Of a stretch of 64,000 bases of DNA, positions 41,691 to 51,235 are shown piece by piece. The stretch lies in assembly GCF_030409215.1 (NCBI RefSeq), contig NZ_JAUFPL010000028.1, positions 152,648 through 216,647 of the forward strand, read 5' to 3'. The stretch's first letter is position 1. The number at the start of each line of letters is the position of its first letter. The notes under the pieces were generated by a model. The model searched no databases and had not been told where the DNA came from. It was given only the letters and a program-made list of their open reading frames with translations. A program made the translations under genes and the position numbers. Source of the stretch: Halomonas ramblicola (GTDB lineage Bacteria; Pseudomonadota; Gammaproteobacteria; Pseudomonadales; Halomonadaceae).

Positions 41691-43019
41691 ATGCAACAGA
41701 CAGTGCACGACTTCATCGCCATCGGGCTGGGCCCGTTCAACCTGGGCCTGGCCTGCCTGACCGATCCCATCGAGGAGCTCGACGGCCTCTTCCTCGAGCG
41801 CCGCGACGGCTTCGACTGGCACCCCGGCCTGCTGCTGGAGGACGCCACCCTGCAGACGCCCTTCATGGCCGACCTGGTGACCATGGCCGACCCCACCAGC
41901 CGCTTCAGCGTGCTCAATTACCTGAAGCAGCAGGGCCGACTCTACAACTTCTATATCCGCGAGGATTTCTTCCTGCTGCGCACCGAATACAACCGCTACT
42001 GCCAGTGGGCCGCTTCCCAGCTCGACAGCATCCGCTTCGGCACCGAGGTGACCCGGGTCGACTTCGATGAGGCCGAAGGCGTCTACCGGGTGAGCTGCCG
42101 CGACACCGCAAGCGGCGAGACCCGGGTGCACCTGGCCCGGCGTCTGGTACTCGGCACCGGCACCCGGCCCTTCCTGCCGGAGGGCTGCCGCGACGTCGCC
42201 CCCCGCCCGCTGCACTCCAGCGAGTACCTGGACCACAAGGCCGAACTGCAGCGCCAGGCGGCCATCACCATCGTCGGCAGCGGCCAGAGCGCCGCCGAGA
42301 TCTACCACGACCTGCTGGCCGACATCGACCGCTTCGGCTACCGACTCGACTGGATCACCCGTTCGCCGCGCTTCTTCCCCCTGGAGTACGGCAAGCTGAC
42401 CCTGGAGATGACCTCCCCGGACTACATCGACTACTTCCACGCCCTGCCCGAGGCCACCCGCAACCAGTTGATGGAGCGGCAGAAGGGGCTCTACAAGGGC
42501 ATCGACCTGGAGCTGATCAACGCCATCTACGACCTGCGCTATGCCAAGGAGCTCGGCGGCGGGGTCCACTCCGAGCTGCTCACCAACACCAGCCTCGAGA
42601 CCTGCCGCTATGACGCCGAGCGCGGCGAGTACGACCTGACCCTGTGGCACACCGAGCAGCGGCGCCACTACCGCCACCGCACCCCGGCGCTGATCATGGC
42701 CACCGGCTATCGCTACCACATGCCGGACTTCCTGGCGCCCATCGCCTCGCGCCTCGCCTTCGACGGCGCCGGTCGCTACGCCGTGGGCCGCTTCTACGAC
42801 ATCGACGGCGGGCGCGGCGAGCTCTTCGTGCAGAACGCCGAGCTGCACACCCACAGCCTGGTGGCGCCGGACCTGGGCATGGGCCCCTACCGCAACGCCT
42901 GCATCATCCGCGCCCTGACCGGCAAGGAGATCTACCCCGTGGAGCGGCGCATCGCCTATCAGCGCTTCGGCGCCCCCAGCGAGGCCGTCTTCGAACCGAT
43001 GGACGCGGAGCCCGCATGA
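41691..43019 (+). CDS. FAD-dependent diamine/lysine N-hydroxylase (DesB/BibB-like)
   Basis: Hydroxylates the free amine of cadaverine/putrescine (or lysine) using NADPH and oxygen. The 442 residues contain the FAD motif [15 protein letters not shown] at the N-terminus, the NADPH motif [17 protein letters not shown] near residue 192, and the late [12 protein letters not shown] motif typical of IucD/PvdA/DesB hydroxylases. It follows the decarboxylase by 18 bases, and its TGA overlaps the MFS start (ATGA). Confidence 0.9.
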   Translation: MQQTVHDFIAIGLGPFNLGLACLTDPIEELDGLFLERRDGFDWHPGLLLEDATLQTPFMADLVTMADPTSRFSVLNYLKQQGRLYNFYIREDFFLLRTEYNRYCQWAASQLDSIRFGTEVTRVDFDEAEGVYRVSCRDTASGETRVHLARRLVLGTGTRPFLPEGCRDVAPRPLHSSEYLDHKAELQRQAAITIVGSGQSAAEIYHDLLADIDRFGYRLDWITRSPRFFPLEYGKLTLEMTSPDYIDYFHALPEATRNQLMERQKGLYKGIDLELINAIYDLRYAKELGGGVHSELLTNTSLETCRYDAERGEYDLTLWHTEQRRHYRHRTPALIMATGYRYHMPDFLAPIASRLAFDGAGRYAVGRFYDIDGGRGELFVQNAELHTHSLVAPDLGMGPYRNACIIRALTGKEIYPVERRIAYQRFGAPSEAVFEPMDAEPA

Positions 43020-44188
43020 GCCCCACCCCCTGGCTGGTGGCCGTGACCGCCGTGGCGGTGGTCAGCGACGCCATGCTGCTGCCCTTCTACCCGCAGTTCT
43101 TCGCCGAGCGTTTCGGTGTGGCCGATCCGTCCCACATCGGCCTCTACCTGGCCATGAGCTGCCTGGTGGTGCTGCTGGCGCTGCCCGTCTGGGCGCACCT
43201 GGCCCGGCGGCTCGGCACCCTGCGCCTGCTGATCGGCACCCAGGTGGTGGCCGGGGCCCTGAGCCTGTCGTGCGCGGTGGTCACCTCGCTGCCGATGTTC
43301 TGGGGCCTGTCGCTGGCCATGCTGGTGGCCAAGGCCAGCTACCTGTTGGTCTATCCCTACCTGATGCACCTCGAACCGCCGGGGCGCCACGCCCCCCTGA
43401 TCGGCACCCTCTCGGTGGTGGTGCATGCCGGCGGCATCCTCGGCGCCATGATCGGCGGCCTGGTGCTGGAGCACTGGCAGGCGGCCCAGGTGTTCCGGGT
43501 GATGGCGGTGAGCGATGCCCTCCAGGTGGCGGTCTGCCTGCTGCTGCTCCGGCACGGCCGGACGCCGCATGCCGTCCCCGCCTCCCCGCCGGCCGCGGGC
43601 ACCAATGGCGCCATCCTGCGCCTGGGCCTGGTGATGCTGCTGTTCTACTTCAGCGCCCACCTCGCCCGGCCCTTCTTCGCCCGGTACTGGGAGCTGGCCT
43701 CGGGCCTGCCCGGTGAGGTGCTGGCCGGAGCGGTGTTCGCCATCCCCGGTGGCGTGGCGGTGGCGCTGCTGGCCCTCGACCTGCTGGCTCGCCGCCCCGC
43801 CGGCCACGCCATCGTGCTGCCGCTGGGCATCGGCCTCACGGGCCTGCTGCTGCAGGCCAGCGGCGAGGTGGTCGCGCTCCTGGCCGGCCGGCTGCTGTTC
43901 GGCTGGGCGCTGTTCCGCGTCACCGTGCGCCTCGAAGTGCGCCTCTTCCGGCTCAGCACGCCCGCGCGCTACGCCAGCGACTTCAGCAAGATCCACGTCT
44001 TCCAGGGGCTCGGCGTGCTCGTCGCCTCCTGGGGCGCCGGCCGCCTGGTCGATGCCTTCGGCCTGGCCAGCCCCTTCCTCGTCGCCGCGCTGGGTTTCGT
44101 CCTCTGCGCCCTGGCCCATCGCCTGCTGCTGGCCAGGGAGGAGACGACCCCGCAGCGGTTCCCCGACCCCGCATCTGCAAGGACCTGA
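43016..44188 (+). CDS. MFS transporter, probable siderophore exporter
   Basis: A 390-residue protein with about 12 hydrophobic helices, starting [20 protein letters not shown], with the cytoplasmic motif [12 protein letters not shown] after TM2 and a C-terminal loop. It lies inside the biosynthesis operon between the hydroxylase and synthetase genes with 4-base overlap and 3-base spacing. Export of the finished siderophore is therefore the natural job, as for AlcS/IucA-linked MFS proteins. The ATG at 43016 is the coupled start. Confidence 0.85.
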   Translation: MSPTPWLVAVTAVAVVSDAMLLPFYPQFFAERFGVADPSHIGLYLAMSCLVVLLALPVWAHLARRLGTLRLLIGTQVVAGALSLSCAVVTSLPMFWGLSLAMLVAKASYLLVYPYLMHLEPPGRHAPLIGTLSVVVHAGGILGAMIGGLVLEHWQAAQVFRVMAVSDALQVAVCLLLLRHGRTPHAVPASPPAAGTNGAILRLGLVMLLFYFSAHLARPFFARYWELASGLPGEVLAGAVFAIPGGVAVALLALDLLARRPAGHAIVLPLGIGLTGLLLQASGEVVALLAGRLLFGWALFRVTVRLEVRLFRLSTPARYASDFSKIHVFQGLGVLVASWGAGRLVDAFGLASPFLVAALGFVLCALAHRLLLAREETTPQRFPDPASART

Positions 44189-44191
44189 CCC

Positions 44192-46636
44192 ATGAACCTC
44201 TTCCAACCGACCCCGACCACCCGCACCACCTATTCGCGCCATGCCCAGGGCATCGGTACCTTCGGCCTGCGTCCACTGCACCTGCCCGAGGACCTGGCCC
44301 TGATCCACGCCTGGGTGAGCGCGCCCCGCGCCCGCTTCTGGGGCATGCAGGGCCACTCCCCGGAGCGGGTCCAGGCCTTCTACCGCGACCTCCAGGAGAG
44401 CCCCCATGCCCAGGGCTACCTGGGCCTGCACGACGGCCAGCCGGCCTTCCTGGTGGAGTGCTACGACCCGCGCCATGACCCCATCGGCGACCACTACCCG
44501 GTGGCCGAGGGCGATCGCGGCATGCACTTCCTGGTGGCCCCGGCCGAGACCCCCATCCCCGGCTTCAGCGTCCAGGTGATCACCACCATCCTGGCCTTTA
44601 TGTTCGAAGACATTGGCACCCAACGGGTGGTGGTGGAACCCGATGTCAACAACCGCAAGATCCATCCGCTCAACCGCCGTGTGGGCTTCGTCTACGAGCG
44701 CGAGGTGGAACTGCCCGAGAAGACCGCCCACCTGGCCTTCTGTGACCGCGAGGCCTTCGCCTCGGCGGTCAGCGGCGAGAACCCGCGGCTGAACCCGGCC
44801 CTGGCCATCCGCCCGGCCGACGCCACCCGTCACCTCGAGCCACGCCTCTGGGCCCGGGCCAACCGCCTGCTGGTACGCAAGGCCATCGCCGAATTCGCCC
44901 ACGAACGGCTCCTCGATCCCGAATGCCTGAGTCTCGACTCCCGGGGGGGCAGCTATCGACTGGCGGTGCCGGGAGAGGCCATCGAGTACCGCTTCCGGGC
45001 GCGCGTGCTGGCCCTCGACCACTGGTCCATCGAGGCCACCTCGCTGGAGAAGCTGGTCGACGGCGAACCCGAGGCGCTGGATGCCCAGGGGTTCATCCTC
45101 GAGTTCCGCCGCGCCCTGGGCATCGGCGACGAGATGCTGCCCGTCTATCTCGAGGAGATCGCCAGCACCCTGTTCGGCAGCGCCTACAAGCTCGCCGACA
45201 ACCGCCCCGATGCCGACGGCCTGGTGGAGGCCGACTTCCAGACCCTGGAGGCCGCCATGACCGAGGGGCACCCGGTGTTCGTGGCCAACAACGGTCGCCT
45301 GGGCTTCGATGCGGTGGACTACCACGCCTATGCCCCCGAGGCCGCCGCCCCCATCACCCTGGTGTGGCTGGCCGTGCACCGCGAGGATGCGGAGTTCAGT
45401 GGCGCCGAGGGCCTCTCCTACACCACCCTGCTGCGCGAGGAGCTGGGCGAGGCCACCCTGGCCGATTTCCACCATCGCCTCCGGGAGCGGGGGCTCGATC
45501 CCGACGACTACCTGTTGATGCCGGCCCACCCCTGGCAGTGGTTCCACAAGCTGGCCATCACCTTCGCCGCCGAGGTGGCCGAACGACGCATCGTCTGCCT
45601 GGGCTACGGCCACGACCTGTATCGTGCCCAGCAGTCGATCCGTACCTGGTTCAATACCAGCCAGCCGCAGCGGCGTTACGTGAAGACCGCCCTGTCGATC
45701 CTCAACATGGGCTTCATGCGCGGCCTCTCGCCGAATTACATGCGCGCCACGCCGGCGATCAACGACTGGATCGAGCGCCTGGTCGAAACCGACCCCACCC
45801 TCAGGGCGCTCGGCTTCGACATCCTCCGCGAGGAGGCCGCGATCGGCTATCGCCGCGATGCCGTCGAGTCGGCCTTCGACCGCTACAGCCCCTACAAGAA
45901 GATGCTGGCCTGCCTGTGGCGGGAAAGTCCGCTGGCCCGGCGCGTGCCGGGGCGCCGCCTGATGACCATGGCCGCCCTGCTGCACGTCGATGGCCAGGGT
46001 CAGGCCCTGCTGCCGCGACTGATCCGGGCCTCGGGGCTGGCCACCCGCGACTGGCTGGATCGCTATCTGCGGGTCTATCTCACCCCGCTGCTGCACTGCT
46101 TCTACGCCCATGACCTGGTGTTCATGCCGCATGGCGAAAACCTTATCCTGGAGCTCGAGGACAATGTCCCGGTCACGGCGCTGATGAAGGACATCGCCGA
46201 GGAGATCGGCATCATGAACACCGAGGTCGAGCTGCCCGAGGCCGTCTCGCGCATCAGCGTGGAGGTCCCCGAACCGCTCAAGGTGCTGTCGATCTTCACC
46301 GATGTGTTCGACTGCTTCCTGCGCTTTATGGCGCCGATTCTCGTCGAAAATGGCGATATCAATGAGAAAACGTTCTGGGAACGGGTGGCCCATTGCGTGA
46401 TCGACTACCAGCAGGATCATCCCGAGTTCGCCGAGAAGTTCGCCCGCCACGATCTCTTCGCCCCGGAGTTCACCCTGTCTTGCCTGAACCGGCTGCAGCT
46501 CAACGACCACCAGCAGATGGTCGACCTGGCCGACCCGGCGAAGAACCTGCAGTTCGCCGGCACCCTGGTCAATCCCATCGCCGCCTTCCGCCCGGTGAAG
46601 GCGACCGATACGCCAAGCCGGGAGGTCCTGGCCTAG
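44192..46636 (+). CDS. Fused acyltransferase - NIS siderophore synthetase (BibC-like)
   Basis: An 814-residue two-enzyme protein. Residues ~20-195 are a GNAT-type acyltransferase of the IucB/AlcB/DesC class (GMHFLVAPAETPIPGFSVQV, HPLNRRVGFVYEREVELPEK) that would acylate N-hydroxycadaverine or -putrescine. Residues ~215-800 are an IucA/IucC synthetase: VFVANNGRLGFDAVDYHAYA near 360, LLMPAHPWQWFHKL near 440, and FMPHGENLILELEDNVPVTA near 645. A single synthetase that joins hydroxamate acids fits cyclic or linear oligomers (bisucaberin, putrebactin, desferrioxamine). The Aliivibrio BibC enzyme has this same fusion. Acyl group (succinyl or acetyl) is not decided. Confidence 0.9.
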   Translation: MNLFQPTPTTRTTYSRHAQGIGTFGLRPLHLPEDLALIHAWVSAPRARFWGMQGHSPERVQAFYRDLQESPHAQGYLGLHDGQPAFLVECYDPRHDPIGDHYPVAEGDRGMHFLVAPAETPIPGFSVQVITTILAFMFEDIGTQRVVVEPDVNNRKIHPLNRRVGFVYEREVELPEKTAHLAFCDREAFASAVSGENPRLNPALAIRPADATRHLEPRLWARANRLLVRKAIAEFAHERLLDPECLSLDSRGGSYRLAVPGEAIEYRFRARVLALDHWSIEATSLEKLVDGEPEALDAQGFILEFRRALGIGDEMLPVYLEEIASTLFGSAYKLADNRPDADGLVEADFQTLEAAMTEGHPVFVANNGRLGFDAVDYHAYAPEAAAPITLVWLAVHREDAEFSGAEGLSYTTLLREELGEATLADFHHRLRERGLDPDDYLLMPAHPWQWFHKLAITFAAEVAERRIVCLGYGHDLYRAQQSIRTWFNTSQPQRRYVKTALSILNMGFMRGLSPNYMRATPAINDWIERLVETDPTLRALGFDILREEAAIGYRRDAVESAFDRYSPYKKMLACLWRESPLARRVPGRRLMTMAALLHVDGQGQALLPRLIRASGLATRDWLDRYLRVYLTPLLHCFYAHDLVFMPHGENLILELEDNVPVTALMKDIAEEIGIMNTEVELPEAVSRISVEVPEPLKVLSIFTDVFDCFLRFMAPILVENGDINEKTFWERVAHCVIDYQQDHPEFAEKFARHDLFAPEFTLSCLNRLQLNDHQQMVDLADPAKNLQFAGTLVNPIAAFRPVKATDTPSREVLA

Positions 46637-46677
46637 CCCCTTCACCCGGGCCCGACCGGGTCCGGGGAATCATGTTT

Positions 46678-46696
46678 GATAATGAGTCTTATTATC
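46678..46696 (+). promoter_or_regulatory. Fur box upstream of ECF sigma factor gene
   Basis: GATAATGAGTCTTATTATC matches 15 of the 19 Fur-consensus bases, the best site in the window, and is followed by a further ATAATAAT half-site. It lies about 40 bases before the sigma factor ATG. Confidence 0.8.
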
Positions 46697-46735
46697 ATAA
46701 TAATGGGCGCTCTGGATTCCAGGACGGAGCGCCCC

Positions 46736-47230
46736 ATGACGGCCCAGATCGATCTCGACACCCTCTTCCGACACCACGCCGGCGACCTCGCCGGCTACCT
46801 CAAGCGCCAGCTCGCCTGTCCCGACCTCGCCGAGGACCTCTGCCAGGACGTCTTCCTGCGGATCGGCCAGTTGCGTGACCCCGAGGCCCTCACCCAGCCC
46901 CGGGCCTACCTGTTCCGGATCGCCCGCAACCTGATCGTCGACCATCACCGCCGGCGCCGCACGCGCCCCCTCGACCAGCCCCTCGACGACCACGAATCCT
47001 GCCTGACCTGCCCCCGGGCCTGCCCCGAGACCGCGACCGACCATGCCCTGTGCCTCAAGGGGCTGCGGGCGGTGCTGGCCGACCTGCCACCGCGACTACG
47101 CCAGGCCCTGGTCTGGCACCGCCTCGAGGGGCTCACCCAGGCCGAGATCGGTCGTCGACTGGGCGTCTCGGAACGCATGGCCGGCCGCTACGTGGCCCAG
47201 GCCATCGAGCACTGCCGGAACTTTTTTTGA
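46736..47230 (+). CDS. ECF sigma factor, FecI-like, with Cys-rich linker
   Basis: The 164-residue protein has sigma region 2 (DLAEDLCQDVFLRIGQL, YLFRIARNLIVDHHRRRR) and region 4 (LEGLTQAEIGRRLGVSERMA). The linker contains CLTCPRAC plus a further Cys, a CX2CX3CX9C set at residues 89, 92, 96 and 106, that could hold a metal or be redox-active. No FecR anti-sigma gene is adjacent, and the neighbouring receptor (49082) lacks an STN domain, so the usual surface-signalling input is missing. The ATG at 46736 has GGAG upstream. The strong Fur box suggests an iron-starvation sigma factor that could drive siderophore genes. Confidence 0.87.
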   Translation: MTAQIDLDTLFRHHAGDLAGYLKRQLACPDLAEDLCQDVFLRIGQLRDPEALTQPRAYLFRIARNLIVDHHRRRRTRPLDQPLDDHESCLTCPRACPETATDHALCLKGLRAVLADLPPRLRQALVWHRLEGLTQAEIGRRLGVSERMAGRYVAQAIEHCRNFF

Positions 47231-47247
47231 TAACGATTCGCATTTCA
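47229..47247 (+). promoter_or_regulatory. Fur-box-like operator of fhuF
   Basis: GATAACGATTCGCATTTCA matches 12 of 19 Fur-consensus bases. It overlaps the stop codon of the sigma factor gene and lies 37 bases before the fhuF ATG, so fhuF-araC probably have their own iron-repressed promoter. Confidence 0.55.
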
Positions 47248-47283
47248 TCTACTATCCTGCCACGACACTTCGGCGGAGGCACC

Positions 47284-48033
47284 ATGACCCAAGCGCTGTC
47301 GACGCTCTATATCGGCCCCCTGGCGGGCCTGGCCCCCCCGCGCGTCTCGGCGGCTCCCGGGGCCGACACCCTGTCCGCCCGGGACCTGCTCGACCCGGCC
47401 CGCCTCGCGGCCCTCTTCGACTGCTTCGGTGCCCAGTACGGGCATGGCGATCGCCGGGCGGTGGCCTCGCTGTGGTCCAAGTGGCACTTCAGCGCGCTCA
47501 GCGCCCACGCCCTGGCCGCCAACCTGCTGCTGGAGCGCGACCTGCCGCTGAGGCTGGACGAGCTTCGCCTGATCCAGTCGCCGGAAGGCCAGACCACGGG
47601 GCTCAGCCTGCGCCATGCCGGGCGCCCGCTCGGCGAGCTCGACGGCCTGGCACGCTTCACCACCTTGCTCGACGGCCACCTGGCGCCGTTGATCGAGGCC
47701 CTGGCCGCGACCACGGGGGCCTCGCCCAAGGTGTTCTGGAGCAATGCCGGCAACTACTTCGAGTACTTCGTCGGCGCCCTGGCCGAGCATCCCATGGCCT
47801 CGCCCGGGATGGCCGAGCCCGCCCAGGCGCTGATGGAGAGCCGCACCCTGCCCGATGGCCGACGCAATCCGTTGTATCGTCCGGTGCGCTACGTCGAACC
47901 GGTCGCGCCGGACCGGCCCCGTCGCGTGCGCCGATTGTGCTGCATCCGTTACCTGATCGAGGAGCTGGGCTACTGCGCCAACTGCCCTCTGGAGTGCCGA
48001 CGCGCCCCCCGGAGCGCCAGGGAGGCCGGATGA
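47284..48033 (+). CDS. fhuF: FhuF-type siderophore-iron reductase (first copy)
   Basis: Cytoplasmic [2Fe-2S] protein that removes iron from imported hydroxamate siderophores by reduction. The 249 residues contain ASPKVFWSNAGNYFEYF and LPDGRRNPLYRPVRYVEP, and end with RLCCIRYLIEELGYCANC, the CCx10CxxC cluster motif of FhuF. The ATG at 47284 has GGAGG upstream. The stop overlaps the AraC start (ATGA). It is a paralog of 52198-52977. Confidence 0.9.
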   Translation: MTQALSTLYIGPLAGLAPPRVSAAPGADTLSARDLLDPARLAALFDCFGAQYGHGDRRAVASLWSKWHFSALSAHALAANLLLERDLPLRLDELRLIQSPEGQTTGLSLRHAGRPLGELDGLARFTTLLDGHLAPLIEALAATTGASPKVFWSNAGNYFEYFVGALAEHPMASPGMAEPAQALMESRTLPDGRRNPLYRPVRYVEPVAPDRPRRVRRLCCIRYLIEELGYCANCPLECRRAPRSAREAG

Positions 48034-48977
48034 ACCAGCCGGCCATCGACGGGCGGGCCCACACCCCCAGGGATCTCCTGGCCTATGGCCGCCGCTACGG
48101 CCTCGACTATCGCGTGCCCGGGCTCTCGCCCCAGGCCGAGACGCCGGTGGTGCGCGGAACGGTCCGCGAGTTCTCGCTGCGCCCCGGCATGCAACTGATC
48201 GCCTCCGACGTGGAGGTACTGCACCGTTACGACTCGCACTCTCGCCGGCCCACGCCGCTATCGATCATCGCCATGCTGGAGGGCCGGGCCGAGGTGCGCC
48301 TGGCGGGGCGCGTCCTGACCCTCGCCCCGGGCATGGCGCTGAGCGTGCGATTGGAGGCGGGACACGGCCTGGAGGCCTCCCAGCCCGCCGGGCAGCGCCT
48401 GCGCGCCCTGACCCTGAGCCTGGACGAGGCGCAGCTGGCCGCCTTGGGCGCCGCGGCACCCGCCAGCACGCGGCGTTCCTGCCTGCACGCCTGGCGGCTG
48501 CCCGAGCCGTTACGCCAGGGCCTGGATCAGGCCCTGGGCACCCCGCCGACCGACGAGGCCCGACACCGGCTGCTGATCGAGGGACTCGGCCTTCAGTTGC
48601 TGGCCCAGGGCCTGCCCGGCGACGCCCCTCCCATGGCCCCGACGACACCCCTGCCCCCCCGGGAACACCGACGCCTGGAGCGGGTCCGCCTGGCGCTGCA
48701 GGACGACCCCGCCCGGGAGCACCGTCTCGATGCCCTGGCCGAACTCGCCGCCATGAGCCCCGCCAGCCTGCGTCGCAAGTTCCGGGCGGCCTTCGGCCGC
48801 AGCGTCTTCGACTACCTGCGCGAATGTCGGTTGACCCTGGCCCACGACTACCTGCGCCAGGGCTACAGCGTGCAGCAGGCCGCCCACTTCTCGGGCTACC
48901 GCCACGCCAGCAACTTCACCACCGCCTTTCGCCGTCACTTCGGCCATGCGCCGAGTTCCCTCGGCCGGGCGAGCTGA
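48030..48977 (+). CDS. AraC-family regulator, PchR-like
   Basis: The 315-residue protein has an N-terminal sensor part (MQLIASDVEVLHRYDSHS, PLSIIAMLEGRAEVRLAGRV) and a C-terminal double helix-turn-helix with LAELAAMSPASLRRKFRAAF and AAHFSGYRHASNFTTAFRRH. This layout is that of PchR/YbtA/AlcR, which sense the intracellular ferric siderophore and activate their own receptor genes. It is coupled to fhuF and lies just upstream of a receptor gene, its probable target. The ligand is inferred to be the hydroxamate siderophore. Confidence 0.85.
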   Translation: MNQPAIDGRAHTPRDLLAYGRRYGLDYRVPGLSPQAETPVVRGTVREFSLRPGMQLIASDVEVLHRYDSHSRRPTPLSIIAMLEGRAEVRLAGRVLTLAPGMALSVRLEAGHGLEASQPAGQRLRALTLSLDEAQLAALGAAAPASTRRSCLHAWRLPEPLRQGLDQALGTPPTDEARHRLLIEGLGLQLLAQGLPGDAPPMAPTTPLPPREHRRLERVRLALQDDPAREHRLDALAELAAMSPASLRRKFRAAFGRSVFDYLRECRLTLAHDYLRQGYSVQQAAHFSGYRHASNFTTAFRRHFGHAPSSLGRAS

Positions 48978-49030
48978 GCACTGCGCATAGCCGGGTGAGC
49001 GCCCGGCATACCTCGACCCGCCCCATAAAA

Positions 49031-49049
49031 AGCAATAATTCTCATTACC
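49031..49049 (+). promoter_or_regulatory. Fur-box-like operator of the FoxA-like receptor gene
   Basis: Read on the minus strand, AGGTAATGAGAATTATTGCT resembles the strong AATGAGAATTATT type of Fur site. It lies ~33 bases before the receptor ATG. Confidence 0.65.
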
Positions 49050-49081
49050 TAAAGTCACCCCGCAGCATCACAGGATCTCCC

Positions 49082-51163
49082 ATGTCGACTCCACGCCCCC
49101 TGGCGCTGGCGGTGTCGCTCGCCGCCGCCGGCTCGCCCCTGATCGTCCAGGCCCAGGACCCCGAGGCCCTCTCCCCCCTGACCGTCACCGCCGAGGCGGT
49201 CACCAAGACCGAGACGCCGTTCAACGAGACGCCACAATCGGTGTCGGTCATCGAGAATGAGGAGTGGGACGCCCGGGGCGCCGACACCGTCCAGCGCGCC
49301 GCCGATTACACGCCGGGCGTCTATACCAACCAGGTCGGCGCCTCCAACCGCTACGACTACCTGGCGCTGCGCGGCTTCACCGAGGGCAGCGTCAGCAACA
49401 CCTTCCTCGATGGCCTCAAGGTGATGAGCGACGGCGGCTCCTTCAGTTCGCTGGTCGTGGATCCGTGGTTCCTGGAACGTATCGAGGTGGTCAAGGGACC
49501 GGCCTCGGTGCTCTACGGTCGTGCCTCCCCCGGCGGCCTGGTGGCCCAGACCAGCAAGCGCCCGGAATTCGAGCGCAGCGGTGAGCTGCGTCTCAAGGCC
49601 GGCAACAACGCCCAGCGCGGTGCCGCCTTCGACCTCACCGGCCCGATCGACGAGCAGCGCCGCGCCGCCTTCCGCCTGACCGGCCTGGCGCGTGCCGCCG
49701 ACACCCAGTTCGATCCGGTGGAGGAAGAACGCTACGCCCTCGCCCCCCAGCTCAGCTGGGACGTCACCGACGCCACCAGCCTCACTCTCCACGCCTACCT
49801 GCACAAGGATCCGGAGGGCGGCTACCATTCCGGCCTGCCCTTCGAGGGCACGGTGGTGGACCACGCCGGACGCCGCGTCTCCCATACCTTCTTCGAGGGC
49901 GAGGAGGACTTCGAGAAGTTCGAGCGCGAGCAGCGCATGGTCGGCTACGAGCTGGAGCATCGCTTCACCGACGCCCTGACCGGCCGTCAGAAGCTGCGTT
50001 TCACGGATGCCGACGTCGAGCTGGAACAGGTCTACGCCTTCGGCTGGGCCAACGACACCGAACTCAACCGCTTCTTCTCCAGCGCCGACGAGTCGCTCCA
50101 GGCCCTGGCGGTGGACAACCAGCTCGAGGCCCGTCTCGCCACCGGCGGCGTCGACCACACCCTGCTCGCCGGCGTCGACTATCAGCAACGCGACAACGAC
50201 GTCACCTGGGGCTCGGGGATGTTCCCCACCATCGACGCCTTCGACCCTCAGTACGGCGCCGAACCCACCGCCATGTTTGCCGACGTGCGCCGCAAGCGGG
50301 AGCTCGATCAGACCGGCGTCTACCTCCAGGACCAGCTGGCCGTGGGCAACTGGCGCCTGAACCTGGGCGGCCGCCATGACTGGGTGGATATTTCCAACAC
50401 CGACCTCGACAGCGACATCGAGAGCGAGCTGGACGATACCCAGTTCAGCGGCCGCGCCGGAGTGCTCTACCTGTTCGACAACGGCCTGGCTCCCTACGCC
50501 AGCTACACCACCTCCTTCAGCCCCAACGCCGCCGTCGACCAGAACGGCGACCTCATCGAGCCCTCCCAGGGCGAGCAGGTCGAGACGGGCCTGAAGTTCC
50601 AGCCGGCGGGCACCCAGGACCGCTACAGCCTGTCGCTCTTCCATATCACCCAGGAGAACCTGGCCACCAAGCGTGCCAGCGAGAGCTTCTTCCGTGCCAC
50701 CGGCGAGATCGAGTCCCGGGGCGTCGAGCTCGAGGCACATCGCCAGGTCACCGACAACCTGCGACTGCAGGCCGGCTACAGCTACACCGACGTGACCCTC
50801 GAGAAGACCGATGATGCCAACCAGGGCAACACCGACAATTGGGTGCCGCGCCATCAGGCCTCGGTGTGGGGGCAGTACGCCTTCCAGCAGGGCGGGCTCA
50901 CCGGACTGGATGCGGGCCTCGGCGTGCGCTATTACGCCGATATCCATGCCGACGAGGCCAATACCGAGAAGCTGCCCGACTACACCCTGGTCGATGCCAC
51001 CCTGGGCTACGACCTGGCCGAAGTGGGCCTCGAGGGCGTCTCCGCGCGGCTCAACGTCAACAACCTCCTCGACGAGGAATACGTCGCCGGCTGCAGCAGC
51101 ATCGACTTCTGCTACTTCGGTGCCGAGCGCAGCGTGACGGCCACCGTCAGCTACGCCTTCTGA
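49082..51163 (+). CDS. TonB-dependent receptor, FoxA/FhuA-like (hydroxamate)
   Basis: The 693-residue precursor has a signal peptide ending VQAQ, a plug with NETPQSVSVIENEEWDARG, LERIEVVKGPASVLYGRASP and GGLVAQTSKRP, and a barrel closing with YVAGCSSIDFCYFGAERSVT. The C-terminal disulfide pair and the FGAERSV motif are hallmarks of FhuA/FoxA ferrichrome and ferrioxamine receptors. No STN domain is present. It lies between the AraC gene and fhuD and is a good candidate importer for the home-made siderophore. The ATG at 49082 has AGGA upstream; the preceding open frame belongs to araC. Confidence 0.9.
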   Translation: MSTPRPLALAVSLAAAGSPLIVQAQDPEALSPLTVTAEAVTKTETPFNETPQSVSVIENEEWDARGADTVQRAADYTPGVYTNQVGASNRYDYLALRGFTEGSVSNTFLDGLKVMSDGGSFSSLVVDPWFLERIEVVKGPASVLYGRASPGGLVAQTSKRPEFERSGELRLKAGNNAQRGAAFDLTGPIDEQRRAAFRLTGLARAADTQFDPVEEERYALAPQLSWDVTDATSLTLHAYLHKDPEGGYHSGLPFEGTVVDHAGRRVSHTFFEGEEDFEKFEREQRMVGYELEHRFTDALTGRQKLRFTDADVELEQVYAFGWANDTELNRFFSSADESLQALAVDNQLEARLATGGVDHTLLAGVDYQQRDNDVTWGSGMFPTIDAFDPQYGAEPTAMFADVRRKRELDQTGVYLQDQLAVGNWRLNLGGRHDWVDISNTDLDSDIESELDDTQFSGRAGVLYLFDNGLAPYASYTTSFSPNAAVDQNGDLIEPSQGEQVETGLKFQPAGTQDRYSLSLFHITQENLATKRASESFFRATGEIESRGVELEAHRQVTDNLRLQAGYSYTDVTLEKTDDANQGNTDNWVPRHQASVWGQYAFQQGGLTGLDAGLGVRYYADIHADEANTEKLPDYTLVDATLGYDLAEVGLEGVSARLNVNNLLDEEYVAGCSSIDFCYFGAERSVTATVSYAF

Positions 51164-51168
51164 CCCCC

Positions 51169-51203
51169 GACGCCCGCCGGTCCCACCGGCGGGCGTCTTC
51201 CTT
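51169..51203 (+). terminator. Rho-independent terminator after FoxA-like receptor
   Basis: A perfect 13-base stem (51169-51181 with 51185-51197), CCC loop, then TTCCTTCC. The T-run is interrupted, but the stem is very strong. Confidence 0.8.
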
Positions 51204-51235
51204 CCCGCCATCCCCCCTCATTCGTCCTCCCATCG

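Noticed and set aside
40131..46636. Aerobactin biosynthesis
   Set aside because: Aerobactin needs two NIS synthetases (IucA and IucC), citrate, and no decarboxylase. Here there is one synthetase and a decarboxylase.
42959..46645. A 1228-codon open frame antisense to the siderophore genes
   Set aside because: It is the mirror of strongly supported, motif-bearing genes. Its product is rich in Gly, Gln, His and Val, the typical artefact of high-GC codon usage read in reverse, and it has no recognisable domain.
49055..51211. A 718-codon antisense frame under the FoxA-like receptor
   Set aside because: Same kind of GC artefact; the plus-strand receptor is complete with signal peptide, plug and barrel motifs.
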